NCBI GenBank assembly: GCA_043816165.1
Contig: JBDRIE010000034.1
Location: 50,750 to 114,749 of the forward strand
DNA: 64,000 nt
Reading direction: 5' to 3'
From: JAACEU01 sp043816165
Lineage (GTDB): Bacteria; Patescibacteriota; Gracilibacteria; UBA1369; LOWO2-01-FULL-3
This document shows positions 50,452-59,383 of the stretch, piece by piece. The first letter of the stretch is position 1. Every line of letters starts with the position of its first letter. A model generated the notes under the pieces. That model was not told the DNA's origin. It did not search any database and saw nothing but the letters and a program-made list of their open reading frames with translations. Made by a program: the position numbers and the translations under genes.

Positions 50452-51783
50452 TTACCTTAGCCCCTTCATCATCTCAACCTTCTTATCAATCAACTCCTTT
50501 GTCCCAATATCTTTTCTGTGGAATACAGGGCCTTTCACTGAGCCAACAGCACTTTCAGCAAGCCTTTCGGCCTCCTCAATAGTGTCCGCAACTCCAACAA
50601 AAGCCACAGCCCGACTCCCGCTCAAATACAAACCATCGTCTCGTTTATCAACAGAAGCATAATAAGCATGAACACCCTCGGGAATTTCACCAACTTCAAT
50701 TTTTTCACCCTTAAGAGGTTTATCAGGATAACCATCCGGGACTACGTACTTGCAAACAGTAGCCTTTTTCTCGAATTCAACTGTAACCTGATCCAAAGTT
50801 TTGTTAATAATTCCTTCACAAATATCCACAAAATCCGACCGCAACAAAGCCAAAACATTCATCGCCTCGGGATCTCCCAGACGGGCATTGTATTCAATCA
50901 AGCGAACGCCTTTAGCGGTAGCAATAAAACCACCATACATCACACCCTTATAATAAACGCCGGTATCTTCGAACAAAGCTTTCAAAACTTTTTTATTCAT
51001 ATCACTAGCCTCGTTGATGTCGTGTAAGGTCAGAAACGGCAAACCATGGTCTGTGTCAGAATAAGTTCCCATTCCACCAGTATTCGGACCAGAATCGCCC
51101 TCATACGCCCTCTTGTGATCCTGTACAACCGGCATATCAACCGCAAAAGTTCCATCACAGAAACTCATCAGGCTAAATTCCTGACCAATCAGCTTTTCCT
51201 CGACAACCACGCGTCCGCTTTCCACTAGACATTCACGGGCATACTCAAGCCCTTCGGAAATTCCATTCAAATGATCCCCGCTAACCTTCACACCCTTTCC
51301 ACCCTTCAAACCATCCGCTTTCACAACATAATCATCTCCTAATTCTAAAAAGAAATCCTCGAGCCCATCTTCGTTATAAAAAACTTTGAAAGCAGGATTT
51401 CCGGGAATCTGATATTTCTCGAGAAGATCACGGGTATAAGATTTCGAAGATTCCAGACGGCCAACTGTAGCCAATGGGGAAGCACTATGAATTTCAAGCT
51501 CAAGAAGCATGTCCACAATTCCAGCTTCAATTGGGGCCTCCGGCCCCACCACCGCAAAATCCGGCCGTATACGCGAAGCAAATTCACCGATAGCGTCCTT
51601 ATCGCAAACATCTGCCACCAAATATTCCTCAGCAAGCTCTTTGATTCCCGGATTCACAGCCCCACCCACTACATACAGCTTCACATGATGCCGACTCCGA
51701 ACCAAAGCTTCAGCCATAATATGCTCACGGGCCCCATTCCCAATAAGTAAAACTTTTTTCCCCGGTTTTCCTGACATACCCAT
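50452..51783 (-). CDS. purD: phosphoribosylamine-glycine ligase
   Basis: A 443-residue GARS. N-terminus KKVLLIGNGAREHIMAEALV, FAVVGPEAPIEAGIVDMLLE, ATP-grasp region YVVKADGLKGGKGVKV near residue 160, and GFIATAKGVRLIEYNARLGD near 300 with metal ligands. It performs the second step of de novo purine synthesis. It is last of the dut-tmk-folD-purF-purD unit, 2 bases after purF. Confidence 0.94.
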   Translation of the reverse strand: MGMSGKPGKKVLLIGNGAREHIMAEALVRSRHHVKLYVVGGAVNPGIKELAEEYLVADVCDKDAIGEFASRIRPDFAVVGPEAPIEAGIVDMLLELEIHSASPLATVGRLESSKSYTRDLLEKYQIPGNPAFKVFYNEDGLEDFFLELGDDYVVKADGLKGGKGVKVSGDHLNGISEGLEYARECLVESGRVVVEEKLIGQEFSLMSFCDGTFAVDMPVVQDHKRAYEGDSGPNTGGMGTYSDTDHGLPFLTLHDINEASDMNKKVLKALFEDTGVYYKGVMYGGFIATAKGVRLIEYNARLGDPEAMNVLALLRSDFVDICEGIINKTLDQVTVEFEKKATVCKYVVPDGYPDKPLKGEKIEVGEIPEGVHAYYASVDKRDDGLYLSGSRAVAFVGVADTIEEAERLAESAVGSVKGPVFHRKDIGTKELIDKKVEMMKGLR

Positions 51784-51785
51784 GA

Positions 51786-53285
51786 TTAAACTAAATTAAG
51801 TTGTTGATCTTGATCAGATCTTTCATCCAAAGATGCGCAAACGCGAGAGGTCGATCGATCGGTCGCATGGGCCAACAATTCTTTTTCAGTAATTCCGGTT
51901 TTATATTTGCCATCAGCACAAGCCATACACATGTCTTTCATATTCTTGTTCCCTTTTATACAAGAGGTGAATACATCATTTACACTTGAATAGAACAATT
52001 TATCAGCGCCAATAGATTTGCAGATCTCATCAATAGACATATCGCCTGCAATCAGCTCTTCTATTGTTGGAATATCGACTCCATAAGGGCATGTGTGTTT
52101 GACCGGAGGATAGTATGAGGAGAAATAGATCTTTTCAGCCCCTGAATCTCGAACCATTTGAACAATTCTACGAGAAGTATTTCCACGAACGATACTGTCG
52201 TCGACTAGGAGAATCTTTTTTCCCTTGATCTCGAGTTTCATTGGATTCAATTTGTATTTGATAGATTTTATCCTAATTTTTTGTCCCGGCATTATAAAGG
52301 TCCGACCAATATATCGATTTTTCACCAATCCTTCGCTATATCTGAGACCCAATTCCTCAGCAATGGCAAGAGCCGCAGTTCTGGACGAATCCGGAACCGG
52401 CATAACAACATCAATATCTAGTTTTGCCTTCTTGATTTGTGCAGCTAATTTTCGCCCCATTCTTACTCTGGATTTATATACAGAAATATCATCCAAAATA
52501 GAATCTGGACGAGCAAAGTAAACGTATTCGAAAATACATGGAACGTGAGTTTTTTTCACAAGTCTCTTTCTGTAAACTTTTCTGTCTTTTTCATCAATGA
52601 AAACAGCTTCACCCGGACCAACGTCCCCAACCAGTTCAAATCCAAGAATGTCCAGAGTCACGGACTCAGAAGCGAAAATATAATCGGTTGTTATACCGGT
52701 TGATCTCTTTCCCATTAAGAGAGGGCGAACACCATGTGGATCTCGGAAAGCAAGCATTCCTTGTTTTGCAATATAGGCAACGGCACTATATGAACCTTTG
52801 GCTCTGTCGTAGACACTTTTGACCGCCTTCCATACATGCTCGGCTTTTAGATGATCAGGATTTTGCTTGGTCAAAGCTTTGGTCAATATATTTAAAAGAA
52901 CCTCTGCATCACAATCACTATTTACAAGTCTATGATCCTTTGTGAAAATTTCTTCTCTTAATTCAGGAGAATTATAAACATTTCCATTATGCGCAAGAAC
53001 CACACCAAAAGGTGCCGGACCGAGAAACGGTTGAACATCTTCCAGAACATTATTTCCGATGGTCGGATAACGAGTGTGACCAACAGCGGCATAACCTTGA
53101 AGACGCGTCATATGACGTGTATGAAAAACGTCACGGACAAGACCAAAATCTTTTCGAGTATGGAATCGTCCATCAAAAGTAATAATACCGGCCGCATCTT
53201 GTCCACGATGCTGCAATGTTACAAGAGCATCGTACATATCTTGAGCGACATAATCGTGTCCTAAAATTCCTACAACTCCGCACAT
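51786..53285 (-). CDS. purF: amidophosphoribosyltransferase
   Basis: A 499-residue PurF. The N-terminus MCGVVGILGH exposes nucleophile Cys2 without a long propeptide. Glutaminase motifs are LQHRGQDAAGI and LAHNGNVYN. The PRPP loop is ILLVDDSIVRGNTSRRIV near residue 350. Cysteines typical of the iron-sulfur type are seen (HTCPYGVD, SCIKGNKNMKDMCMAC). First committed step of purine synthesis. It lies between folD and purD. Confidence 0.95.
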   Translation of the reverse strand: MCGVVGILGHDYVAQDMYDALVTLQHRGQDAAGIITFDGRFHTRKDFGLVRDVFHTRHMTRLQGYAAVGHTRYPTIGNNVLEDVQPFLGPAPFGVVLAHNGNVYNSPELREEIFTKDHRLVNSDCDAEVLLNILTKALTKQNPDHLKAEHVWKAVKSVYDRAKGSYSAVAYIAKQGMLAFRDPHGVRPLLMGKRSTGITTDYIFASESVTLDILGFELVGDVGPGEAVFIDEKDRKVYRKRLVKKTHVPCIFEYVYFARPDSILDDISVYKSRVRMGRKLAAQIKKAKLDIDVVMPVPDSSRTAALAIAEELGLRYSEGLVKNRYIGRTFIMPGQKIRIKSIKYKLNPMKLEIKGKKILLVDDSIVRGNTSRRIVQMVRDSGAEKIYFSSYYPPVKHTCPYGVDIPTIEELIAGDMSIDEICKSIGADKLFYSSVNDVFTSCIKGNKNMKDMCMACADGKYKTGITEKELLAHATDRSTSRVCASLDERSDQDQQLNLV

Positions 53286-53289
53286 ATTT

Positions 53290-54150
53290 TTAAGGGTTTA
53301 AGTTATTTAAACGTTTCGCAGCCGTAACAGTATTTTCCATAAGACAAGCCACTGTCATCGGTCCGGCTCCACCGGGAACGGGAGTAATAAGAGAAGCCTT
53401 CTTTGAAACATTTTCAAAATCAACATCTCCGACAAGTCGACCATCATCCAATCTATTAACACCTATATCTACAATCACTGCTCCATCCTTTACCATATCT
53501 TCCGTAATCAAATTAGGTTTTCCAACAGCCACACACAGAATATCGGCACGTCTTGTATGAGAAGCCAGATCTTTTGTGTGAACATGGCAAACAGTAACAG
53601 TAGCATCACGGTTTAGAAGCATCGCAGCCAGAGGCTTTCCCACAATATTACTATGTCCAACAACTACAACATCCTTACCTTTAACATCTATTTTATAATG
53701 CTCCAATAATCTGATAACTCCAAGAGGAGTGCATGGAGCCAAATCCTCAAAATCAGCACTGATAAACATTTTCCCGAGGTTGTAAGCGGTGAAACCATCC
53801 ACATCTTTTTTTGGGTCAATAGCTCGAATCACATCCGGTGCAAATACTTGCTTCGGAAGAGGAAGTTGGACCAAAATTCCATGAACTTTATCATCTGCAT
53901 TCAATTCGTTTATTTTATCAATCAAGACTTCGGTAGTAACAGATTCTTCATAATCAAACTGTTCCCATTCGATACCGGTCGTGTTGCAGGCCTTCTGTTT
54001 TTGTCTAATGTAAGACAAAGAAGCAGGGTCCTTTCCAACCAATATCACAACAAGTTTCGGATGAATATGATCAAAATGCAACCGCGATACATCACCTTTT
54101 AACTTTAATAGAATTTCTTTTGATACCTTTCTGCCGTCCATAAGTTCCAT
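53290..54150 (-). CDS. folD: bifunctional methylene-THF dehydrogenase/methenyl-THF cyclohydrolase
   Basis: A 286-residue FolD. Typical motifs: SYIRQKQKACNTTGIEW with catalytic Lys, GILVQLPLPKQV, KDVDGFTAYNLGKMF, VVVVGHSNIVGKPLAAMLLN for NADP, and TPVPGGAGPMTVACLMENT. It makes 10-formyl-THF for purine synthesis, which matches the adjoining purF and purD. Confidence 0.95.
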   Translation of the reverse strand: MELMDGRKVSKEILLKLKGDVSRLHFDHIHPKLVVILVGKDPASLSYIRQKQKACNTTGIEWEQFDYEESVTTEVLIDKINELNADDKVHGILVQLPLPKQVFAPDVIRAIDPKKDVDGFTAYNLGKMFISADFEDLAPCTPLGVIRLLEHYKIDVKGKDVVVVGHSNIVGKPLAAMLLNRDATVTVCHVHTKDLASHTRRADILCVAVGKPNLITEDMVKDGAVIVDIGVNRLDDGRLVGDVDFENVSKKASLITPVPGGAGPMTVACLMENTVTAAKRLNNLNP

Positions 54151-54164
54151 GAATTCATAATATC

Positions 54165-54752
54165 TTATCCTAAGAAATCGTCAACCATATCCCATATCAA
54201 TTTTGCAGTATCTTCAATCTTTTCTTGTAATTGAACCCTCTTCCAACCGTACTTGTTGGCAAGTTCAGAATGAACTTCCGTGCATTTCCGAATCAAATCA
54301 TCATTTTGCTCGTGGACATGAACATCTTCTTTTGCCGAAACATCTCGAGTGCCTTCCATCATAATTGCCAGGTCTTCTTTGATTAGTCGCGAATTCACAG
54401 TCTCCAGCCACTCTGTATCCAAACCCTTCGCAGTTCCCCAGGCAATCCCGGTCCCAATATAATCTTCAGCAACCACAATATATTCTTCATCTAGATACTG
54501 CTGAAGCTTTGGCTGGAATTGATATCTGTTTAGAACAAACCAAAATTGAAGTTCGTCTTCCGGAATATTTTGCCCCTTTTCTCCACGCAAAACCTGATCT
54601 ATGAATTTCCCGCTCGGCTCAACATCGTAGACGGGGTATTTCACATATACAGACTTGTGCCCTGCAGATTTCAGCCTTTCCACAAGCTTTTTTGCATGGG
54701 TTGTCTTCCCAATATTATTAATTCCATAAATTGTAATAAATTTTCCTGCCAT
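54165..54752 (-). CDS. tmk: thymidylate kinase-like P-loop kinase
   Basis: A 195-residue kinase from ATG 54752, 1 base past the dut stop; an upstream frame to 54857 lies inside dut and is rejected. P-loop FITIYGINNIGKTTHAKKLV, the base-binding EDYIGTGIAWGTAKGL in place of the usual DRY..SSLAYQ, and IMMEGTRDVSAKED in the lid region. Together with dut this suggests dTMP to dTDP conversion. The P-loop (GINNIGKTT) and DRY-equivalent are divergent, so another nucleotide substrate is possible. Confidence 0.78.
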   Translation of the reverse strand: MAGKFITIYGINNIGKTTHAKKLVERLKSAGHKSVYVKYPVYDVEPSGKFIDQVLRGEKGQNIPEDELQFWFVLNRYQFQPKLQQYLDEEYIVVAEDYIGTGIAWGTAKGLDTEWLETVNSRLIKEDLAIMMEGTRDVSAKEDVHVHEQNDDLIRKCTEVHSELANKYGWKRVQLQEKIEDTAKLIWDMVDDFLG

Positions 54753-54753
54753 A

Positions 54754-55194
54754 TTAATTATTATCAGTACTACCAAACCCACCCCGGCTTTCAGAAGAAA
54801 TTTCGTCCATTTCCTCCCATTCAAACTTATCAATCCGAACAAAAACTCCCTGCGCAATCTTTTCTCCCCGGGGAATTTCTACAGATTCATCAGTAAAATT
54901 ATAAACCAAAACTTTTATTTCATCTTCCGGCCCGCAATAATCATGATCAATAATCCCAAACCCGTGCGGGGGAGTGAGCCCCTTCTTTCCGGGAGTACTT
55001 GAACGAGATGCAACGACCAACATATACTTTGGAGGCACTTCCACAATCAAATTTGAAGGGATCATAGAAATTTCCTTTGGTGGAATGGTGACCGCCTCGC
55101 GAGCGGCTATATCAAAGCCGACAGAGCCTCCAGTTTCATAAATTGGAAGCGGGATGGATTTATCAATACGTTTGATTCGAACTTTCATGTACAA
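54754..55194 (-). CDS. dut: dUTP diphosphatase
   Basis: A 146-residue trimeric-type dUTPase with all five motifs: GGSVGFDIAAREA, ASRSSTPGKKGL, HGFGIIDHDYCGPEDEIK, PRGEKIAQGVF and RGGFGSTD at the C-terminus. It removes dUTP and supplies dUMP. It is first in the unit with tmk, folD, purF and purD. Confidence 0.93.
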   Translation of the reverse strand: MYMKVRIKRIDKSIPLPIYETGGSVGFDIAAREAVTIPPKEISMIPSNLIVEVPPKYMLVVASRSSTPGKKGLTPPHGFGIIDHDYCGPEDEIKVLVYNFTDESVEIPRGEKIAQGVFVRIDKFEWEEMDEISSESRGGFGSTDNN

Positions 55195-55230
55195 TAGGAT
55201 AAATTATATCCCGCTGTCTAACAATACAAA

Positions 55231-56241
55231 GTGAATATTTTCAAGAAAACCGTACGTTTGGTGTTTAATTGGGCTGTCACTGCCGCCTCTACCGACGCTC
55301 CCTCTAAAAACCCAGACAAAAAAATAGATTTCGCGATCGGCGGCCAAGCCGTGATCGAAGGAGTTATGATGCGTTCGCCAAACAACATAACGATCGCAGT
55401 ACGCAAACTTTCAGGCAAAGTAAAAGTGGACAAACGCCCGTACAAAACACTCACCCAAAGATACAAGTGGCTCAACGTCCCGATTCTAAGAGGCGTAATC
55501 AACCTATTCGAAATGATGGTCGTCGGAACCAAAGCAATCAACTTCTCCGCTACAGAATCACTAGACGAAGAGCCGGAAGATGCCCAAAAAGAACAAACAA
55601 AGTGGGGAAAAGCACTCGAAATAGGAGTATTCATTCTCTCTCTCATTTTCGCCCTTGCTCTGAGCTTGTTTTTATTCAAATTCATCCCACTGGGCTTAAC
55701 AACCATCCTCGAATCCCAGTCTTCATTCATCCAAGAAAACTACATGGTCTTCAACCTAATCGACGGACTGATAAAAACCGGAATTTTCCTTTCATACATT
55801 TTCCTGCTCTCGCTCATCCCAAGTTTCAGAAGAGTATTTGAATATCATGGAGCAGAACACAAATCCATTTTTACATACGAAAAAAAACTGCCACTTGACC
55901 CGGAACACGCAAAAAAACAAACTCGATTCCATCCAAGATGCGGAACCAGTTTCATTCTCATAGTTTTCGTAACCTCAATAATTGTTTACACATTCGTACC
56001 AAAACAGGACGCATTCCTCGCCAACCTCGCACTCAGAATCACATTCCTCCCAATAATCGCTGGATTGTCATATGAATACCTCAAACTCAGCGCCAAATAT
56101 GTAAACAACAAATTCGTAAAAGCACTCGTGGCCCCGGGTCTTTGGTTCCAAAGACTCACAACAAAAGAGCCTGACGACCGCCAGCTCGAAATAGGACTCG
56201 AATCACTAAAGACCGCACTAGAGATGGAGAGAACCGCCTAA
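55231..56241 (+). CDS. DUF1385 membrane protein
   Basis: A 336-residue protein from GTG 55231, divergent from dut with 36 bases between. DUF1385 hallmarks: IGGQAVIEGVMMRSPNNITI near residue 36, PILRGVINLFEMMVVGTKAI, YHGAEHKSIFTYE near 210, and FHPRCGTSFILIV. There are about five membrane helices. The His/Glu (AEHK) and Cys motifs suggest a metal-dependent membrane enzyme, but no activity is established. Convergent with rplA, 3 bases apart. Confidence 0.85.
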   Translation: MNIFKKTVRLVFNWAVTAASTDAPSKNPDKKIDFAIGGQAVIEGVMMRSPNNITIAVRKLSGKVKVDKRPYKTLTQRYKWLNVPILRGVINLFEMMVVGTKAINFSATESLDEEPEDAQKEQTKWGKALEIGVFILSLIFALALSLFLFKFIPLGLTTILESQSSFIQENYMVFNLIDGLIKTGIFLSYIFLLSLIPSFRRVFEYHGAEHKSIFTYEKKLPLDPEHAKKQTRFHPRCGTSFILIVFVTSIIVYTFVPKQDAFLANLALRITFLPIIAGLSYEYLKLSAKYVNNKFVKALVAPGLWFQRLTTKEPDDRQLEIGLESLKTALEMERTA

Positions 56242-56244
56242 GCA

Positions 56245-56949
56245 CTACCTCGCCGCAGCAACCGCATCTTTTACATCCACTTTCACTCCCGGCCCCATCG
56301 AAGTGGTCAGAGTCAAACTTTTCATATAAATTCCTTTCGTAGACGATGGTTTTTCATCCATTACAGCTTTTACGATCGCCAACAAATTCTCCTTCAGCTT
56401 CGCATTGTCAAAACTTACTTTTCCAAAAATATTGTGAAGATTCGAATTTTTATCGATACGAACTTCAACTTTACCTTTCTTCAAAGCCTCAACAGTTTTT
56501 GCAATATCGGGAGTAACCGTACCCGCCTTCGGGTTTGGCATTAAACGTTTTTGACCAAGAGTTTTAGCAATTTTTCCTAGCAATTTCATCTGATCAGGCG
56601 CGGCAACAGCCACGTCAAAGTCCAGCCATCCACCCTCAATTTTTTCGATTAACTCCTCAGTTCCGGCTTCAACAGCGCCCGCAGCCTTCGCTTCCTTCAC
56701 CAAATCATCACCAACAAAAGCAACAACTCGCACATCCTTACCTGTCCCGTTTGGTAACGCAACAGAAGTACGAATGTTTTCCTCAGCCTGTGTTGGATCT
56801 AGGCCCATATTAAAATGAACTTCACAACTTGAATCGAATTTGGTTGTTGATGTTTTTTTCAGAAGTTCAATTGCCTCATCAACAATGTAATGAGTTTCTT
56901 CGTCGACCAGCTTCGCAGCTTCGACGTACTTTTTGCCATGTTTAGACAT
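56245..56949 (-). CDS. rplA: 50S ribosomal protein L1
   Basis: A 234-residue L1 from ATG 56949 (MSKHGKKYVEAAKLVDEE); an upstream extension to 57015 is rejected as non-homologous. Features: EVHFNMGLDPTQAEENIR, the C-terminal block MPNPKAGTVTPDIAKTVEAL and KNSNLHNIFGKVSFDNAKL. Builds the L1 stalk and may repress its own operon. Follows rplK, as in most bacteria. Confidence 0.95.
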   Translation of the reverse strand: MSKHGKKYVEAAKLVDEETHYIVDEAIELLKKTSTTKFDSSCEVHFNMGLDPTQAEENIRTSVALPNGTGKDVRVVAFVGDDLVKEAKAAGAVEAGTEELIEKIEGGWLDFDVAVAAPDQMKLLGKIAKTLGQKRLMPNPKAGTVTPDIAKTVEALKKGKVEVRIDKNSNLHNIFGKVSFDNAKLKENLLAIVKAVMDEKPSSTKGIYMKSLTLTTSMGPGVKVDVKDAVAAAR

Positions 56950-57032
56950 AATTTTTATGGTTACGTGGTTCAAATGGTTCCGCCGCCCGACAATCGAGGG
57001 CAAAACCTCCCACAAATAAATTATTTTTCAAA

Positions 57033-57458
57033 TTATCCTTCAAATTTCACACCCATACTTCTCGCTGTCCCGGCAATAATTTTTACCGCCTGATCCATAT
57101 CATGCGCATTCAGATCCTCCCACTTAGTTTTCGCTATTTCTTCACATTGAGAACGGGTGATAGTTCCAACCTTATCCTTGTGAGGAGCGGCAGAACCACT
57201 CTTCAATTTTAGAGCTTGTTTGATCAATATAGCCGCAGGTGGACTCTTTTTTATAAATGTAAAACTCCTATCTTCATAGATAGTTATTTCTACTGGGACA
57301 ATAGTTTCCCCCATATCCTTGGTTTCGTTGTTGAACTGGGAGCAAAAATCCTGAATTTGAATTCCGTGCGGTCCTAGTGCGGTACCAACCGGAGGAGCAG
57401 GATTTGCCTTCCCCGCAGGAACTTGCAACTTAACAACTGTCTTTATTGCTTTTGCCAT
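57033..57458 (-). CDS. rplK: 50S ribosomal protein L11
   Basis: A 141-residue L11 from ATG 57458 (MAKAIKTVVKLQVPAGKANP); seven extra upstream residues are possible but unusual. The motif PAPPVGTALGPHGIQIQDFC and the C-terminal AGTARSMGVKFEG are clear. Part of the GTPase-associated centre. It is separated from nusG by the 275-residue membrane protein gene. Confidence 0.95.
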   Translation of the reverse strand: MAKAIKTVVKLQVPAGKANPAPPVGTALGPHGIQIQDFCSQFNNETKDMGETIVPVEITIYEDRSFTFIKKSPPAAILIKQALKLKSGSAAPHKDKVGTITRSQCEEIAKTKWEDLNAHDMDQAVKIIAGTARSMGVKFEG

Positions 57459-57531
57459 AATTAAATTTTGATTACTCAAATAATATGAGTGCGTAACAGT
57501 AGCATTCTATTTATATAATGCGAAAAGTCAA

Positions 57532-58359
57532 TTAAAACTCGTAATCAATCAAAGTAATAAGATTTTTAATCTGAGAATGATAATCTTTTGGATAAGAAAA
57601 ACCATAAAGCACGGCACCCATTCTCACAGTCAAAAACGCAACTTCGGATCTCCGAGAGTCATTCATATAGAAAGCTTCATCACCATAATCACTTGTCTCA
57701 TTTACCTCAATATCAAGCCCCGCGGTCGCTCTCATTTTCAAAACCTCAAAAACTTCACTCACAGAGCTCAAACCTCCCACCTGGAAAACATAAACCTTCG
57801 CGAACAATGAATCTTCTGTCCGAATAGCATATTTCGAAACTTCCACATCAGGCAGATCATCCAAGTAAATTGTTTTGTACAAATACCCGTCATGAGCTTC
57901 ATTTTCCAAATAAGCACCTGCAAAACCGGCACTCTTTATCATATCTTCACGAATAAAAACATTAGTCGAAAACGACACAAAATTATCATCCTCAAAGTCG
58001 GAAATATCGCTTTCTGTCGCGACATAAGTAGGAGTAGGATCCGACGGCACTTCCAAAAGGGAGTCGTCAAAAGTCTCCTCGGGAACTCGAAGCAGGTCCT
58101 CGGTGCTATCATTCAAACTTATCTCCTCATATTCCATATCCGGATAATTCGAATCCGGGATCTTGCTGAAATCCACATCCGCGCCAAGCACATTCGCCTG
58201 CCCACTCGCCAAATCAAGAGAATAGGGAAGGTCTAACGCCATCTCGTCAGTACCGGTATCTTTCTTGAACCGCGGCAGATAGTCATTTACAACCACTTCC
58301 GACAAAACAACCACGATAATAACCGTCAAAATTACTGTAAATACTGTGAATCTTTTCAT
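57532..58359 (-). CDS. single-pass membrane/exported protein of unknown function between nusG and rplK
   Basis: A 275-residue protein with an N-terminal anchor (RFTVFTVILTVIIVVVLSEV, residues 3-22) and an acidic, beta-rich outer part (YSLDLASGQANVLGADVDF; FVSFSTNVFIREDMIKSAGF). It ends YHSQIKNLITLIDYEF. No catalytic motif, lipobox or cysteine is seen. Orientation matches the flanking nusG and rplK genes, which are normally adjacent, so an unrelated surface gene has entered a conserved ribosomal operon. Confidence 0.68.
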   Translation of the reverse strand: MKRFTVFTVILTVIIVVVLSEVVVNDYLPRFKKDTGTDEMALDLPYSLDLASGQANVLGADVDFSKIPDSNYPDMEYEEISLNDSTEDLLRVPEETFDDSLLEVPSDPTPTYVATESDISDFEDDNFVSFSTNVFIREDMIKSAGFAGAYLENEAHDGYLYKTIYLDDLPDVEVSKYAIRTEDSLFAKVYVFQVGGLSSVSEVFEVLKMRATAGLDIEVNETSDYGDEAFYMNDSRRSEVAFLTVRMGAVLYGFSYPKDYHSQIKNLITLIDYEF

Positions 58360-58429
58360 GAAAGAACGAGTGAGAAATATTTCTACATAAGATTAAGAGA
58401 AATAGTGGGAAAATGCAAGAATCAAATCC

Positions 58430-58975
58430 CTACTTTTTCTTAACCTGCATGAAATCAAGCTCAACAGGGGTCTCACGACCGAAGATTGTAATAAGAACTT
58501 TTACCTTACCTTTTTCCTCATCAATAGTATTGATAATTCCCTCATAATTCGCGAAAGGACCATCCAAAACAACCACATTATCATCGATACTAAAGTCAAT
58601 TTTGAACTTTGGCTCAGCTTGTCCCATATGCCTCTTTATCACTTTGAATTCCTCAGGAGAAACAGGAACCGGAATAGTTCCACTTCCCACAAATCCGGTC
58701 ACATTCGGAGTATTTCGAACCACATACCACGAGTCGTCATTTACCTGCATATCTACCAAAACATAACCGGGGAAAATACGCTTTTCCTCAGTCACAGGCT
58801 CACCTTTTTTAATAACAATTTGGGTTTCCTTCGGCACAACCACATCAAAAATAAGATCTTGCATTCCAAGAGATTCAATCCTCTGCAAAAGTGCTTCACG
58901 TACAGCATCTTCATACCCGGAATAAGTATGAATTGCATACCAATGTCGACCTGTACCTGCTACTTGTCTTGACAT
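58430..58975 (-). CDS. nusG: transcription termination/antitermination protein NusG
   Basis: A 181-residue NusG: N-terminal NGN domain (WYAIHTYSGYEDAVREALLQ; IFPGYVLVDMQVNDDSWYVV; TPNVTGFVG) and C-terminal KOW domain (VVVLDGPFANYEGIINTIDE; VKVLITIFGRETPVELDF). It couples RNA polymerase to Rho or the ribosome. Starts 3 bases after secE. Confidence 0.96.
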   Translation of the reverse strand: MSRQVAGTGRHWYAIHTYSGYEDAVREALLQRIESLGMQDLIFDVVVPKETQIVIKKGEPVTEEKRIFPGYVLVDMQVNDDSWYVVRNTPNVTGFVGSGTIPVPVSPEEFKVIKRHMGQAEPKFKIDFSIDDNVVVLDGPFANYEGIINTIDEEKGKVKVLITIFGRETPVELDFMQVKKK

Positions 58976-58978
58976 TAA

Positions 58979-59173
58979 TTATCTAAGATTAAGTAAATAG
59001 TTGTAAAAGAGATTGAATATATAATCGAAAGCACCCAAAAGGGCCGCAATGATTACACAGAAAATCAAAACGATAATTGTCAACCGAACTGCTTGATTTT
59101 TTGTAGGCCAAGTGACCTTTGTTAGCTCTTCAAGGCTCTTTTTTATGTAATTTACTAATACGTTGTTTTTCAT
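58979..59173 (-). CDS. secE: preprotein translocase subunit SecE
   Basis: A 64-residue SecE with the conserved amphipathic stretch SLEELTKVTWPTKNQAVRLT and one membrane helix (IIVLIFCVIIAALLGAFDYI). It clamps SecY in the translocon. The tRNA-Trp and rpmG often found upstream are absent; instead the IS region begins about 200 bases away. Confidence 0.95.
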   Translation of the reverse strand: MKNNVLVNYIKKSLEELTKVTWPTKNQAVRLTIIVLIFCVIIAALLGAFDYIFNLFYNYLLNLR

Positions 59174-59383
59174 TTTATAGATAAGTTTAAAAATCCTCGG
59201 GACGCGCCAAATATAACACCCTTACTCTGGAAAAAGCAAGAAAAAGTGAGAAACCGCCCAGGATCACTTAAGGACCCTGTCAAAAAATTGGCGGGTATTT
59301 CTACTATGGCTTTGTTATACGGAAAGTTTGGCGAAAATCCCCAGGGATCCCGTTATAGTAATTTTTGCAAATAGACCAAGTTG
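59174..59383. other. intergenic between secE and the IS110 transposase
   Basis: Contains the upstream region of secE and the 3' flank of the IS110 gene. No gene is seen. GGGATCC...AAAATC segments near 59334 and a CAGGATCACTTAAGGACCCTG near 59260 look like partial inverted repeats but define no clear element end. Confidence 0.4.
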
